Shown piece after piece: positions 41,201 through 48,500 of a DNA stretch of 64,000 bases. The position numbers were made by a program, and so were the translations under genes. Within the stretch, counting starts at the first letter, position 1, and the number at the start of each line of letters is the position of its first letter. The notes below the pieces were generated by a model. It was not told where the DNA came from and searched no databases. It worked only from the letters and a program-made list of their open reading frames with translations. Source of the DNA: Ciona intestinalis (Eukaryota; Chordata; Ascidiacea; Phlebobranchia; Cionidae); assembly GCF_000224145.3 (NCBI RefSeq), contig NC_020170.2, positions 1,692,300-1,756,299 of the forward strand. The letters run 5' to 3'.

Positions 41201-43680
41201 TATACTGCACTTATAAAAACAGTGAAAAATATTTTTCTGAAAATAAAAAAAAAATCCATCATAAAATTACTTTTCAGGCATAAAGTTACTTTTATAAACT
41301 TACACTGGTTCAACAGGAGGGGGGCCAGCTTGTTCGTTGTCCAATCCCTTCACTGATGGTTTCAATAAAACATGTTGAACTGTAATTTAACTAACTTCAT
41401 AAATAAAAATAACTACTATAATACTTTCATACTGATTTGGCCTGATTGAAAAAAAATGTTTTTGAAAAAAAACATTGGCAATAAAAGTAGAGAAACAGAC
41501 AACAGAAATCTAATGGGTAAAATATTTATAAATTTTGGACCAACCAAGGTATCGTGCTTTATAAAATAAAATATGAAAAAGTTATGTTTAAAAAATTGAA
41601 AATAAATATTACTTACCCATAGATTTTCTGGTACTGGCTTCAAAATCTATTTTGACTTCTTCGAAAATTTCATTTATCCTTTGGTTCTGTTGCTTTGAAA
41701 CTTTTAAATGAGGTGGGATTTTCATGAGAATAGATTGCAACCATTCATCTTGTATTGGAACAACAGGTCCTGATTCAACACACTTCTTCATGTACATGTA
41801 CATTTGCTGGAAACAATTAATGCATTTCATTATATTCCTCATGTCTACTCGAATTCGCTCAAGGCTGTAAACGGGGATAAACATTATTGAATGTAATGCG
41901 TGTGTAACAACCTTGTCACAATTAAAGATTTTATTATCGGTATTCTTGGTTGCGGTTTATAACGAACCGCCCGCTAGCGTGTCCAAAATATAATGACCGA
42001 GAAAAATACGCTAGATGCAACTTAATGCGCACACAGACAAAACCAAAAAATACGTTACACGTGTATACTGCTTTGTAAAACACGCTCACCACGTTTCCTT
42101 CTCTTTTTGGGTGTGGCAAGAGTTATAAATAAGAAGGCAGTTTGATTACGTTTTGATCAGAGTGGTTGTTATGAAGATACAATATGTCACAATTGATTAA
42201 CTTAAATTAATGCAAGACCAAGTTAGTGACACTTTTCTGCATGTTTCAACCAACATGTTTCATTATTGATATACAAGAACATAACTTAAAGGTTTCCTAA
42301 GACCAAACAAACACGTGGTGGTTGTAATTGTTGCAATGCTAAAAATTAATTCAAAAAACTTACCCTGCGTTTTCTTTCACTGCTCATCATCTAAAAATAT
42401 TAAACATAATAATATATATATCTATAAACTGCAAAGACATCGAAAATGGCTAATTCTTAGCAGTATAAAAAAAGAGTTTTCTAAACTGTTAAGAATCTTA
42501 TGCTTGAAAATACACTTTTAAACTACACTTGATAATAAAAAAGGTGTAATAATTAATAATTTTATTAAATTGAATGGTTATTGCTTACCACACAACTTTA
42601 TAGAATTAATAGTTATTACATCATATCCATTATCAAGTGTAGTTTAAAACTGTATTGTCACACATTTCAATTCATACAATTCAAACATTATTCACATACA
42701 TTATAAACTTTATAAATTACTTTATAATATACCTTATAAACACAGTATTCCTGACTGTTGAAGAAACACTTACAGCCATTAATAAACTACAGTAATAATA
42801 GTTTTATGAATAAGTAAGCAACACAACTTACAGCTCCTGGTAAACTTGGTTCTTTCTTTTTAGGAGGAGCACATCGAACAATTTCTTTTGTTTCTTCACT
42901 GGCTGCTTCTGCCTCTTTTATGCTAGGAAATAAAAATAAATATTCCAACTTTTCCAATAGTCTTAAATGCAAAGTAGGTAGATAGGCTATCATTCTCACG
43001 TTAGTTAAGAATTATACTGTTTCTATTGATCATGAGTGCCTGTCTAAAAGTTACAATGTCCAAAGACACATATGTCTTTGAAAAATCAAGCCTCAATCAA
43101 TCCTGAAACCTCCCAGCCAAAGAAAAATGTGCTAGCCCAGTCTGTAGAATATGGCAGGTACACGAGCGATTTTGTTCACAAACTTTTGATGATGCACGCC
43201 AATTAATTAAACAATGAAAAAATAGCTATTAAATTTAGTAAGATTTCCTAACGTGGCTTAGAAATGTACGGGATTAGCACGCCGATTTTAATGATAGCAT
43301 GCGTGCACGTGAAAAATAACAGTCTTGCACGTGTGAGATCTTGTCAGGAACTGTCATACTCTGCAGACTGAGTGCCAGCCAGTGTGGTACGAAGTTGTTG
43401 TGCAACGAAAAACAGCCCATATATGTGTTTTTACCATTTAAGAAATAATAGCCTTAATTTGAATTAAACCGAAAATTTACATGATATCGTTTAGGAGTTG
43501 CTGGTAATGCACGTTTCTGCGGTGTGTCATTAATTTGCTTCTTGAAAAATCCCTGCTTCCCGGTAATCCAGATTCCATCCTGTTTCTCAGTGGTATGGGA
43601 GGTAAAAGGGGTTGCCGGGATGTCCCAACACTGCCATTGGGAGGCGTGCGCTTAGATTTTCCTTTTGATGAGGAAGACAT
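365..43680 (-). CDS. DNAH12: Axonemal dynein heavy chain, DNAH12-like (70 exons, 3' end outside window)
   Basis: This is a single-headed inner-arm dynein heavy chain, an ATP-driven motor that slides doublet microtubules in motile cilia. I traced 70 exons from an ATG at 43680, with A at -3, down to a donor beside 365. Counting the duplicated exon pair once, they sum to 11,651 coding bases, about 3,883 codons, and every splice phase agrees. Vertebrate DNAH12 is near 3,950 residues, so only about 70 C-terminal residues are missing. The four P-loops in order are [24 protein letters not shown] and GVGGSGRQS, followed by stalk, AAA5, AAA6 and C-terminal domain. The short tail and remembered similarity along the whole length favour DNAH12 over its relatives DNAH7 and DNAH3; this was not tested by alignment. 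Exon groups are described in separate entries. Confidence 0.88.
1800..2240. repeat. Diverged tandem repeats of about 80-130 bases
   Basis: Three to four imperfect units follow each other in the intron between dynein exons 67 and 68. Each contains the words ATTATCATGTATGTTTCGTGAC, broken by changes, GGGTTCAAATCC-like sequence and CTTATGTTTTAATAATACAAA. The GGTTCAAAT core resembles a tRNA B box, so the array may have grown from a SINE fragment. Confidence 0.6.
6610..6790 (-). repeat. Third retroposon-like repeat family, copy
   Basis: This copy starts (plus strand) with an AATAATA-type tract, then TGTCTCTTCGATTACGGTAG, AAGACAGGATATAGCGAC and GAGCGTGGTCGCTAC. Read on the minus strand it ends in an ATT-type tail. 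Copies recur in other dynein introns; it has no coding potential that I can see and its class was not recognised. Confidence 0.7.
7551..7890 (+). mobile_element. tRNA-derived SINE copy, interrupted by the first assembly gap
   Basis: The head resembles a tRNA: an A-box-like GTGGCAGTGGTTAGCGCG and a B-box-like GGGTTCAAGGCTCG about 35 bases later. The body contains GGGCAAGACACTTAATG and TAACTCGTAAGCTGCCACGA, and the end has GGATAAAGTAAGTTACATTC, running into an ATTC-type tail. The 50-N gap falls in the middle. It lies in the intron between dynein exons 58 and 59. Confidence 0.85.
7718..7767. other. Assembly gap (50 N)
   Basis: A run of exactly 50 N inside a SINE copy in a dynein intron. The SINE body continues in the right order on the far side, so the gap is probably a short unresolved repeat stretch and not a rearrangement. 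Confidence 0.98.
8811..11611 (-). CDS. DNAH12: DNAH12 exons 53-57: AAA5 region
   Basis: Exons 11514-11611, 10715-10860, 10126-10340, 9217-9409 and 8811-9003 encode about residues 2848-3129. They include [19 protein letters not shown], the [10 protein letters not shown] segment, [13 protein letters not shown] with the AAA5 core, [23 protein letters not shown], and [23 protein letters not shown]. This is the standard order for AAA5 and the approach to AAA6. All five exons join in phase (1, 0, 2, 1, 2, 0). Exon 53 is only 98 bases and is flanked by two inverted-repeat elements in opposite orientation, which is reported as a finding. Confidence 0.9.
9425..9690 (+). mobile_element. 5'-truncated SINE copy
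   Basis: It begins in the body (GTGTCCTTGGGCAAGACAC), lacks the tRNA-like head, and ends GGATAAAGTAAGTTACGTTC followed by four ATTC-type units. It starts within about 16 bases of the acceptor of dynein exon 56 (9217-9409). Confidence 0.8.
10929..11120 (-). mobile_element. MITE copy, reverse orientation
   Basis: About 190 bases bounded by AGTAGGATGTGGGAAGACGG and CCCATCTTCCCCCACAGTAC, with TA at both edges and the internal word TTGTTTAAAACACGAT. It is in the intron between dynein exons 53 and 54. Orientation is defined by the TTTTAAACAATTAACAAC core. Confidence 0.85.
11913..12115 (+). mobile_element. MITE copy, forward orientation
   Basis: Bounded by GTAGGGTGGGAGAAGATTGG and CTTTCACCACCCTACTG, with the core GTTTTAAACAATTATCAACG. 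It lies in the intron between dynein exons 52 and 53, in opposite orientation to the copy at 10929-11120. Confidence 0.85.
12153..15538 (-). CDS. DNAH12: DNAH12 exons 46-52: stalk and microtubule-binding domain
   Basis: Exons 15376-15538, 14973-15053, 14480-14656, 13736-13957, 13310-13450, 12777-12947 and 12153-12273 encode about residues 2489-2847. The first three give the outgoing coiled coil, rich in Glu, Lys and Ala ([31 protein letters not shown]). Exons 49-50 give the microtubule-binding head, with [18 protein letters not shown], the [16 protein letters not shown] helix, and [18 protein letters not shown]. Exons 51-52 return through the second coil ([19 protein letters not shown]) to [14 protein letters not shown]. 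The coils are antiparallel and set the register that couples ATP state to microtubule grip in this family. Confidence 0.92.
14236..14410 (-). repeat. Third repeat family, copy
   Basis: An AATAATAATA tract leads into TTGATTACGGTAGCAAAGAT, AAAGACAGAG, GTTGTTAAAACACGC and AATTTGGAAGA, the same order as in the other copies. It is in the intron between dynein exons 48 and 49. Confidence 0.65.
15913..18627 (-). CDS. DNAH12: DNAH12 exons 41-45: AAA4
   Basis: Exons 18449-18627, 17730-17922, 17170-17331, 16450-16647 and 15913-16046 encode about residues 2200-2489. They contain [11 protein letters not shown], the [15 protein letters not shown] helix, the AAA4 P-loop [14 protein letters not shown] near residue 2285, [10 protein letters not shown], the [17 protein letters not shown] segment, [20 protein letters not shown], and [17 protein letters not shown]. 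The GDYMN and EYNQTHK wording is closer to the DNAH12 I remember than to DNAH7, one of the main reasons for the symbol chosen. Confidence 0.92.
16805..16922 (+). mobile_element. SINE fragment, 5' half
   Basis: The fragment has a B-box-like GGGTTTAAGACTCG, then CTGCTACCATTGGGTCCTTG and GGGCAAGACATTTAACGGC. The 3' half is missing. Next to it, 17080-17150 holds an inverted fragment of the third repeat family. Confidence 0.7.
18795..22328 (-). CDS. DNAH12: DNAH12 exons 34-40: end of AAA2 and AAA3
   Basis: Exons 22134-22328, 21641-21821, 21183-21326, 20475-20604, 19739-19994, 19269-19411 and 18795-18951 encode about residues 1798-2200. Visible are [26 protein letters not shown], the AAA3 P-loop GPTGTGKS (split by the intron between exons 35 and 36), [12 protein letters not shown], the Walker B strand [42 protein letters not shown], and [13 protein letters not shown]. 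Key ATP-site residues are intact. In cytoplasmic dynein the AAA3 site gates the motor; whether this applies here is inference. Confidence 0.92.
22917..25642 (-). CDS. DNAH12: DNAH12 exons 29-33: AAA2
   Basis: Exons 25413-25642, 24934-25117, 24268-24492, 23538-23726 and 22917-23039 encode about residues 1481-1798. They include [17 protein letters not shown], the AAA2 P-loop GDPFAGKT near residue 1563, the [17 protein letters not shown] segment, the Walker B-like [42 protein letters not shown], and a less conserved helical stretch with [19 protein letters not shown]2 of dyneins binds ATP but normally does not hydrolyse it; nothing here departs from that pattern. Confidence 0.92.
23101..23282 (+). 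mobile_element. MITE copy, forward orientation
   Basis: Bounded by AGTGGGGTGGGGGAAGAG and CATCGTCTCCCACCCT inside TATA-rich flanks. It sits about 60 bases from dynein exon 33, on its acceptor side (23039). Confidence 0.85.
26135..27932 (-). CDS. DNAH12: DNAH12 exons 25-28: AAA1, main ATPase site
   Basis: Exons 27788-27932, 27388-27531, 26837-26983 and 26135-26380 encode about residues 1254-1481. The P-loop [14 protein letters not shown] lies near residue 1282, followed by [19 protein letters not shown], the Walker [21 protein letters not shown], the sensor region [20 protein letters not shown], and [17 protein letters not shown]. This is the catalytic site that drives the power stroke. All catalytic residues expected of an active motor are present and no stop or frameshift interrupts it. 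Confidence 0.94.
28138..28428 (+). mobile_element. Full-length tRNA-derived SINE
   Basis: The best complete copy. The head GGCGCCGTGGCATAGTGGTT carries the A-box-like sequence, and GGGTTTAAGGCTTG is the B-box-like sequence. The body (GGGCAAGACACTTAATGAC, GGTAACTCGTAAGCTGG) and the GGATAAAGTAAGTTACATAC end follow. It lies in the intron between dynein exons 24 and 25. The head is tRNA-like only over the internal promoter and does not fold as a full tRNA. Confidence 0.88.
28495..31335 (-). CDS. DNAH12: DNAH12 exons 18-24: linker
   Basis: Exons 31141-31335, 30652-30773, 30075-30303, 29596-29700, 29314-29421, 28780-28900 and 28495-28624 encode about residues 918-1254. They carry the conserved linker wording of axonemal dyneins: [35 protein letters not shown], the [21 protein letters not shown] stretch, [56 protein letters not shown], and [12 protein letters not shown]. 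The linker swings across the AAA ring during the power stroke. Exon phases are 0, 2, 0, 0, 0, 1, 2. Confidence 0.92.
31608..32441 (-). CDS. DNAH12: DNAH12 exons 16-17, left copy of a duplicated pair
   Basis: Exons 32256-32441 (62 codons) and 31608-31808 (67 codons) encode linker sequence including [38 protein letters not shown] and [16 protein letters not shown]. The same 129 residues are encoded again at 33042-34107. Exon 17 is identical in DNA between copies, and exon 16 differs by one silent base that I could see. Vertebrate DNAH12 has a single copy. Both copies are phase 0 at both ends, so using both would keep the frame; I think only one exists per allele. Confidence 0.85.
32898..32947. 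other. Assembly gap (50 N)
   Basis: A run of exactly 50 N, the style of a fixed-length gap of unknown size. The bases before it (to 32897) match those near 34540-34556, and the bases after it match those starting near 31430, so the two contig ends overlap in content. Confidence 0.98.
33042..34107 (-). CDS. DNAH12: DNAH12 exons 16-17, right copy of a duplicated pair
   Basis: Exons 33922-34107 and 33042-33242 repeat the linker exons at 31608-32441 with the same protein sequence. This copy follows exon 15 directly in the gene. Its intron carries a 191-base MITE (33293-33483) that the other copy lacks, and a short local duplication near 33640-33720. It also lacks about 85 bases present near 31490-31560 in the left copy. 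I read it as the second allele of the same exons. Confidence 0.85.
33293..33483 (+). mobile_element. MITE copy present in only one of two duplicated segments
   Basis: A 191-base copy bounded by AGTAGGGTGGGGGAAGATGG and CATCTTCCCCCACCCTACT. The matching place in the other segment, near 31840-31865, has no element, only an AT-rich sequence with TATAAATA. This gives a filled site and an empty site side by side. Confidence 0.9.
34619..37973 (-). CDS. DNAH12: DNAH12 exons 9-15: tail, approach to linker
   Basis: Exons 37813-37973, 37348-37457, 37026-37132, 36450-36604, 35696-35902, 35167-35371 and 34619-34779 encode about residues 420-788. Visible are [54 protein letters not shown], the coil [33 protein letters not shown], and in exon 15 a Lys/Glu-rich low-complexity stretch followed by [15 protein letters not shown]. 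This part of the tail binds intermediate and light chains and docks on the doublet in related dyneins. A tandem array of acceptor-like units lies just upstream of exon 15. Confidence 0.88.
34779..34935. repeat. Tandem units that each carry a splice-acceptor-like sequence
   Basis: About four units of 35-40 bases follow the real acceptor of dynein exon 15. Each has TTTGTTTGGTGGCT-like sequence, an A-run, and TGTTATTTATT. On the minus strand every unit gives a T-run followed by CAG or TAG and then CCAACAAA or CCACCAAA, the same arrangement as the true exon 15 boundary. Confidence 0.7.
36236..36425 (-). repeat. Third repeat family, copy
   Basis: AATAATAATAACTATGTTTG leads into a copy with ACAGCGACCAAACTACAGTT and ATGCGTGGTCGCGACACC. 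It lies next to dynein exon 12. Confidence 0.65.
38018..38235 (-). repeat. Third repeat family, copy
   Basis: AATAATAATTATAACTTTAT precedes TTGATTACAGTAGCAAAAAT, AAAGACAGGATAAAGCGAC and ACACGCTTACAAG. It continues past 38200 with AGAAACAAAAGTGTGCGTAA, a far end shared with the copies near 39.9 and 40.7 kb. Confidence 0.7.
38409..43680 (-). CDS. DNAH12: DNAH12 exons 1-8: start codon and N-terminal tail
   Basis: Exons 43481-43680, 42832-42922, 41617-41806, 41304-41379, 40824-40982, 40119-40314, 39043-39177 and 38409-38619 encode about residues 1-419. Exon 1 begins with a Ser/Lys/Pro-rich segment containing [10 protein letters not shown] and is the least conserved part. Exon 3 onward matches DNAH12 well: [19 protein letters not shown], then [62 protein letters not shown], and [12 protein letters not shown]. 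The ATG at 43680 is chosen because it has A at -3 and opens an exon whose phase-2 donor fits exon 2. Exons 1 and 2 are less certain than the rest, and another small exon between exons 2 and 3 cannot be excluded. Confidence 0.82.
38834..38915. repeat. 47-base tandem duplication
   Basis: TAATGGAAGTAAGATTTTAA begins at 38834 and again at 38881, with the same following bases for about 30 positions. It is intronic, between dynein exons 7 and 8. Confidence 0.8.
39766..40015 (-). repeat. Third repeat family, copy
   Basis: Contains TTTGTCTCTTTGGTCATGGC, GACAG-like sequence, ATAGCGACAAAACTACAGTT, ACACGCTTATAG, AATAAGCATTGTCGCTACAC and AGAAACAAAAGTGTGCGTAA. It is one of the longest copies, in the intron between dynein exons 6 and 7. 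Confidence 0.7.
40559..40800 (-). repeat. Third repeat family, copy
   Basis: Begins GCAATAATAATAACTTTATT, then TTCGATTACAGTGAC, ACACACTTACAG, AATAAGCTTGGTCGCTACAC and AGAAACAAAAGTGTGCATAA. It ends about 25 bases before dynein exon 5. Confidence 0.7.
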
Positions 43681-45580
43681 TTTTTGGTTTGTTGATATCC
43701 TTGGTTACGTCATATAGATAGGAAAGATAGCTAGTTCAATAGTAACTGTTTACTAAAACCTTATCTTATCAATTAAGTTAAAGTGTCTGAAATATATTGA
43801 AACAAAAAAGCATGAAAATGTAAGCAATGCCAAAACGCCTATTATCCGAGTTGTTTTTAACGCAACTGATAATATTTAAAATAACACACATGCTAATTTT
43901 TGTTTTTTAAGTATTAAAAAAGTAAAAACAAACACATGCGGTACAATTGTCGTACAAACGTGATTTTACATTAAAACAACTTTTCAACAAAACAAGCTGT
44001 TGTTGTTGCCAATGGAAACTGATATCTATAGAAATCTTATAAATTATGCCAGATTAAATGGGCACGTAGTGATCATTTAGAGTCCTTTTTGCACGACCAT
44101 AAAACACCAAACTCGAACAATCTAAGAGTAACCGACTTTTTAGGTAGGTGACATTAATAGTAAGTATTAAAAATGGTCGCTAATATTTCCACTTTGTATG
44201 TATATTCGTTAGTTACTGCGCAGTTATTGTAGTATATACTAATCGCAATTAACCGTTCACGCCCGTTAAGTTACATCAGCATCGCAGTTTGTTGTTTAGA
44301 TAAAAAGGAACAGTAAAAATCACAGGCATGATGACAGCGTGTGAGTAATTAATAGCGTGACGTATAATTTTAAGCGTGAAGGAAGCGTCATCCACAACCA
44401 ATACCGCGGATTTCCGTGGAAAAATAACGCGGTGTTAGCGTCATTATCATTATATGGGTAGGCTACAAAGCACACGGATGCCAAATATGTAGTGTTGAGC
44501 TCTGCCATATAGTCTATAGATTAAGAAAGTTAGGAGCTTGGCTGCTTGTAGTCTTCGTGCGCGTCTGGTGGGTACGGTACTACAGGTACGATTCATTTCG
44601 CTTTGGTTTGTGATCTGAGCAGTTCAGATTGGTGTATTATGGTTACAAAGAAGAAACCTTAGACAATTTTACGTTGTGCGATCAATTTGTTGTTGTGATA
44701 TAGTATTGTGGGGTAAGATGGGACACCTTTGACACATAATATCCAAATATCCTAATACTGAATATAATTTCCAAACACAGAAAATGACTTGGGTGTTTGT
44801 TTCATTACTGGTAATTATCGGCACAGCATGATGTCTGACGTAGTGAGACATAGCGACGCCAACAGTACAGATGGTAGAAATGTACCTTGAAGCGGTGCCA
44901 TATGTGTTTAGTAATATTTTGTCCCGGAACGTTTTTTAATCGGTCCGTATTTAATAGACCTCGTATTGTATATGTTCCAACCTACTACGCATGCGCAGTA
45001 GCGTCGCGACGTAATACGTATACCATATAATAGACAGTACAACGACGCATATATATACATAACGTGCACAACAAATAACATGCCGACAAAGATACGAAGG
45101 TATAAGTGCAGCGAGTGCAAGAGACAAAAGTAATTAAGGACGTACATATAATCATTGAAACACCGACAAATAAAATGTGTGACAAATTCGTCCGGTTTTA
45201 CATTTAATCTCAGTGTCACCGAGTTATTCATACCTTTGTTACATTTTCCAAGTTATGTCTCAAAAATTTATCAAATAAAATCTCCAACTTTTTCTAATGT
45301 ATTTGCATATAAAATAATCCACAAAAAAATATGCGTAACACTCTTGTGCTGACCTTCTTGTAAGATTGAAGGTCTTGCCGGGACTTTCTTGTAAGATTGC
45401 ACATACTTTGGTGGAAGGTCACGTCTTATTTTCCTTCAAACTGAAATACGATATAGGCGGCCGTTAAAACACTGTGTGGTACAGGTTTGGTGGATTACGG
45501 TATCTTAACTGACTGTATTAAGAAATACTGAATTTCTGTTGCAAGATTTGATTTTATTTCTGCATTTTACTAGAATTTTT
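43681..45580. other. Intergenic region between divergent dynein and Kelch genes
   Basis: No supported gene. It separates two genes transcribed away from each other, so it should hold both promoters. It contains a forkhead-type core, an X-box-like motif (separate entry) and a truncated MITE at 44701-44765. Short open frames of up to about 107 codons near 44900-45230 overlap one another on several frames, are rich in Cys and Tyr, and show no domain. Confidence 0.7.
43747..44019. promoter_or_regulatory. Candidate ciliary promoter elements (forkhead core and X-box-like motif)
   Basis: TGTTTAC at 43747-43753 is a forkhead core about 70 bases upstream of the dynein ATG. GTTGCCAATGGAAAC at 44005-44019 resembles the RFX X-box (two half-sites with a three-base spacer) with one mismatch in the second half-site. 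FOXJ1 and RFX factors control motile-cilium genes in animals. Such short motifs also arise by chance in AT-rich DNA, so this is a weak call. Confidence 0.35.
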
Positions 45581-48500
45581 ATGAGAATGAGTATAGTCGG
45601 GGAAAAGACATTTAAAGGTAAAACGTCAGAGCTACTGATCAACTTAAACAGGTAAATCACCTTCGTTGTTTAAATACCACAATCTTCTTCTTTACTGTTT
45701 CTAAAGAGATAAAAAAATTAAGTTATGTTTTGCTATGTCCCATCACGGCCCACTAGAGATATCTCTAGTAGGCCGTGATCCCATATATACCGTTTTATCA
45801 GAACGTCTTGTTTTACAAATAGATTACGAGAAGCAAATGTGCTCTGTGACGTCACATTCAAAGTTGATGGCCAGAAGATATCTTGCCATAAAGCAATTCT
45901 CGCTGCATATTCCAAACATTTCGAAAACAAGTTTACTTCAGGGGTAGGTTATATACAAATTTTATTGTTTCCCTCATACCATTCAAGTTGTGCTTCGGCA
46001 AACACACATTATAGTTATGTAAGGTGTCAACAATATAGGAGCGCAGGAGAAGATGAGACACCTTTTGATTCTATTTCCTCGTCCCATTTGGTAGTAAACA
46101 AACAACATTCAAAAAATTATAAAACCGTATCCTCACGAGTCCTTTTAGACCGTGGTTAATTGTTTAAAACACCATCACGATATTTGGATACTATATGCGC
46201 TAAAAGTGTCCCATCTTTCCCCACCCTACTATAATGTTGACGACTTCGACATACTATGTGTAGTTCTTCCTAAGTTGAATGAATGAATAAATAAATGAAT
46301 GAATGAAACTTACTCACTCCATGCGACGAGCAAAAATACCCAAACCTACTAGAAGGTCGATTAAGTTATAACTTACAATGTTTTACACTCAGGAATATTT
46401 GGGCGAAGAAATTGAACTGACTGGCTTTACAGCGACAACGTTTTTGACGATACTTCAGTTCGTGTACAATCAAACAATCACCATCAGCAACTCCAACGTG
46501 CTTCAAATATATGAGGCATGTGAACAGATGCAAATTAATCGTAAGTTGCGATAACACGTCCGCTCTCGAATGATAAATAATTACCTGCAATAATATAATA
46601 TTCACCTAAATTAAAAATAATATAATGTTTCAAACAAAATAAGCGTGGTGGCGATTTTCATTATCTTAAAATAAACCTAAAATTTAGTTGAATTTTATCG
46701 TCTTTCATATGGCCAATGTAAAAATAGTTACGAATTTTAACTTAGTTTATAAGCTGCGAATTTTAACTTAGTTTATAAACTTCCACAGCTGTCAAAGATT
46801 TTTGTGAAGAGTTTATTAACGAAGAGCTGCAGGTCGGAAACTGTTTACGATTCCGATTCTTTGCGCTACGATATCAAAACAGAACCTTGACAGCCAAATG
46901 CGAAAACTTTATTCTTAACAATTTTCAATTAGTAACAAACGAGAATGAGTTTAAGGAACTGAGTGTGGATGATGCACAGGGGTTGCTGGCAATGAAAAAA
47001 CAACAGGTTTTAAACATTATACGTTTCACAGAAGTAGGCATTTGTTTACCAAACTTATCAGGGCTGTATTGGCAATAAACGGACGATCTACATTAGCGTG
47101 TGTATGTTAAGATAAGGGACTCAATGGTACAAATGTTGAAGTTAATGGTGATACCGCAATTAATAGTCTACTTTAATTTATACGGTTATAAAACGTACGG
47201 ATATAAGACGCATACAATTAAGGCGCCACATATTGTGAAAAATGATTAAAGGTACATTTATTTATGAAACATTTCATTATAGGATCCTCAACCTGCTGAG
47301 TTATTTTTCGGGATCATTTTAGACTGGGTGAAATATAACCCTGAAAAACGAGCACAATTCTTTGAAAGATTGTTGCAGATGGTTGATATAACGAATCTGC
47401 CAACTAAGTACCTAAATGACTTCACGAAACGAGCGGAGGCGAGTTTACCTTTGTCATTTTATCCTACATACGATTTATAACAGCAATATGAACATAAATA
47501 GGATTTACATACGATAGCGAAGATCAAATACCAGAGAGCAGAGCTTTAATGAATGGCCACGAAAACTACGATGCTCAGTTAGAAAATAGGCGCAGTTAGA
47601 GATACTTCATGGAGTGCACAGTTAATTAAGGCTTGTGGTGTTAAAACAGAGCTGTAATAGGCCCTATTCCAAGTCCGTTGACGTGTTTTGCGGTCTTCAG
47701 CCATACAGAAGTAACAGAACATTAAAATATATAAAGGCAACTTTTATATTTCAGAAATGGGTAATGAAGACTGATGTTTACGTTCAAACGGTTGTGCCAG
47801 AATTACTCAACCGTCTATCCAATCCGACCAAAAATGTAAAAACGGAAGGTGAATAAGTGTTTAAAATCTTTTGAGCTCTGTTATAACCTTTCATTTGTTC
47901 CAATCTATAAGGCTATAGTTTTTTGTCTACGAATCTTTTCAGAAGACAACTTGAAGTTCATGGTGGTAGGTGACGAAGATCAAAAGTCCAAAAGCGTCAC
48001 TGTGTACAATGTGAAAAGTAAAACGTGGAAAAACATGAAGGTAATACATACACACCTTTCACACTTTAACAAGACTCCTGTATATATTTGGCTGAAAAAA
48101 AGATCCCATTAGCTATTAGTATCCCGTGTTTTCTAATCGTGTTTTTAACAATTAACAACGCTCCGATAGAGTCGTGAGGGTGTGGTTATATCACTCTGGG
48201 ACGATAAAAGGAAAGAATAACTTACCATCCTACCCCAACCTATAAAATATCAAAGTGGCTGTTTTATACATTGTACTGTATAACGTGGCAAAAACTGACT
48301 CTTCTAAATTTAACCTTGTACCTTTTGTAGTCAACGAAATACCATCGATATGGAGCAAGTACTGTTAAGATAAAAAGCCGAGTGTATACGGCTGGAGGAA
48401 GGAAATCGAAAAATGTAGAGACTTTTGATTTGGAGAACATTGAGGACGATTGGCAGTTGGTGTTGCCCATGAAACAAAATCGATGGCGAGCAGCCTCTGC

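Noticed and set aside
44908..45231. A 107-codon minus-strand open frame between the dynein and Kelch genes
   Set aside because: It overlaps other open frames on both strands, is rich in Cys and Tyr, shows no domain, and has no splice partners.
45839..46159. A separate gene starting at 45839 with LCDVTFKVDG
   Set aside because: The apparent start is GTG. The frame joins exactly to an upstream exon at 45581-45651 through a proper acceptor, so it is exon 2 of the Kelch gene.
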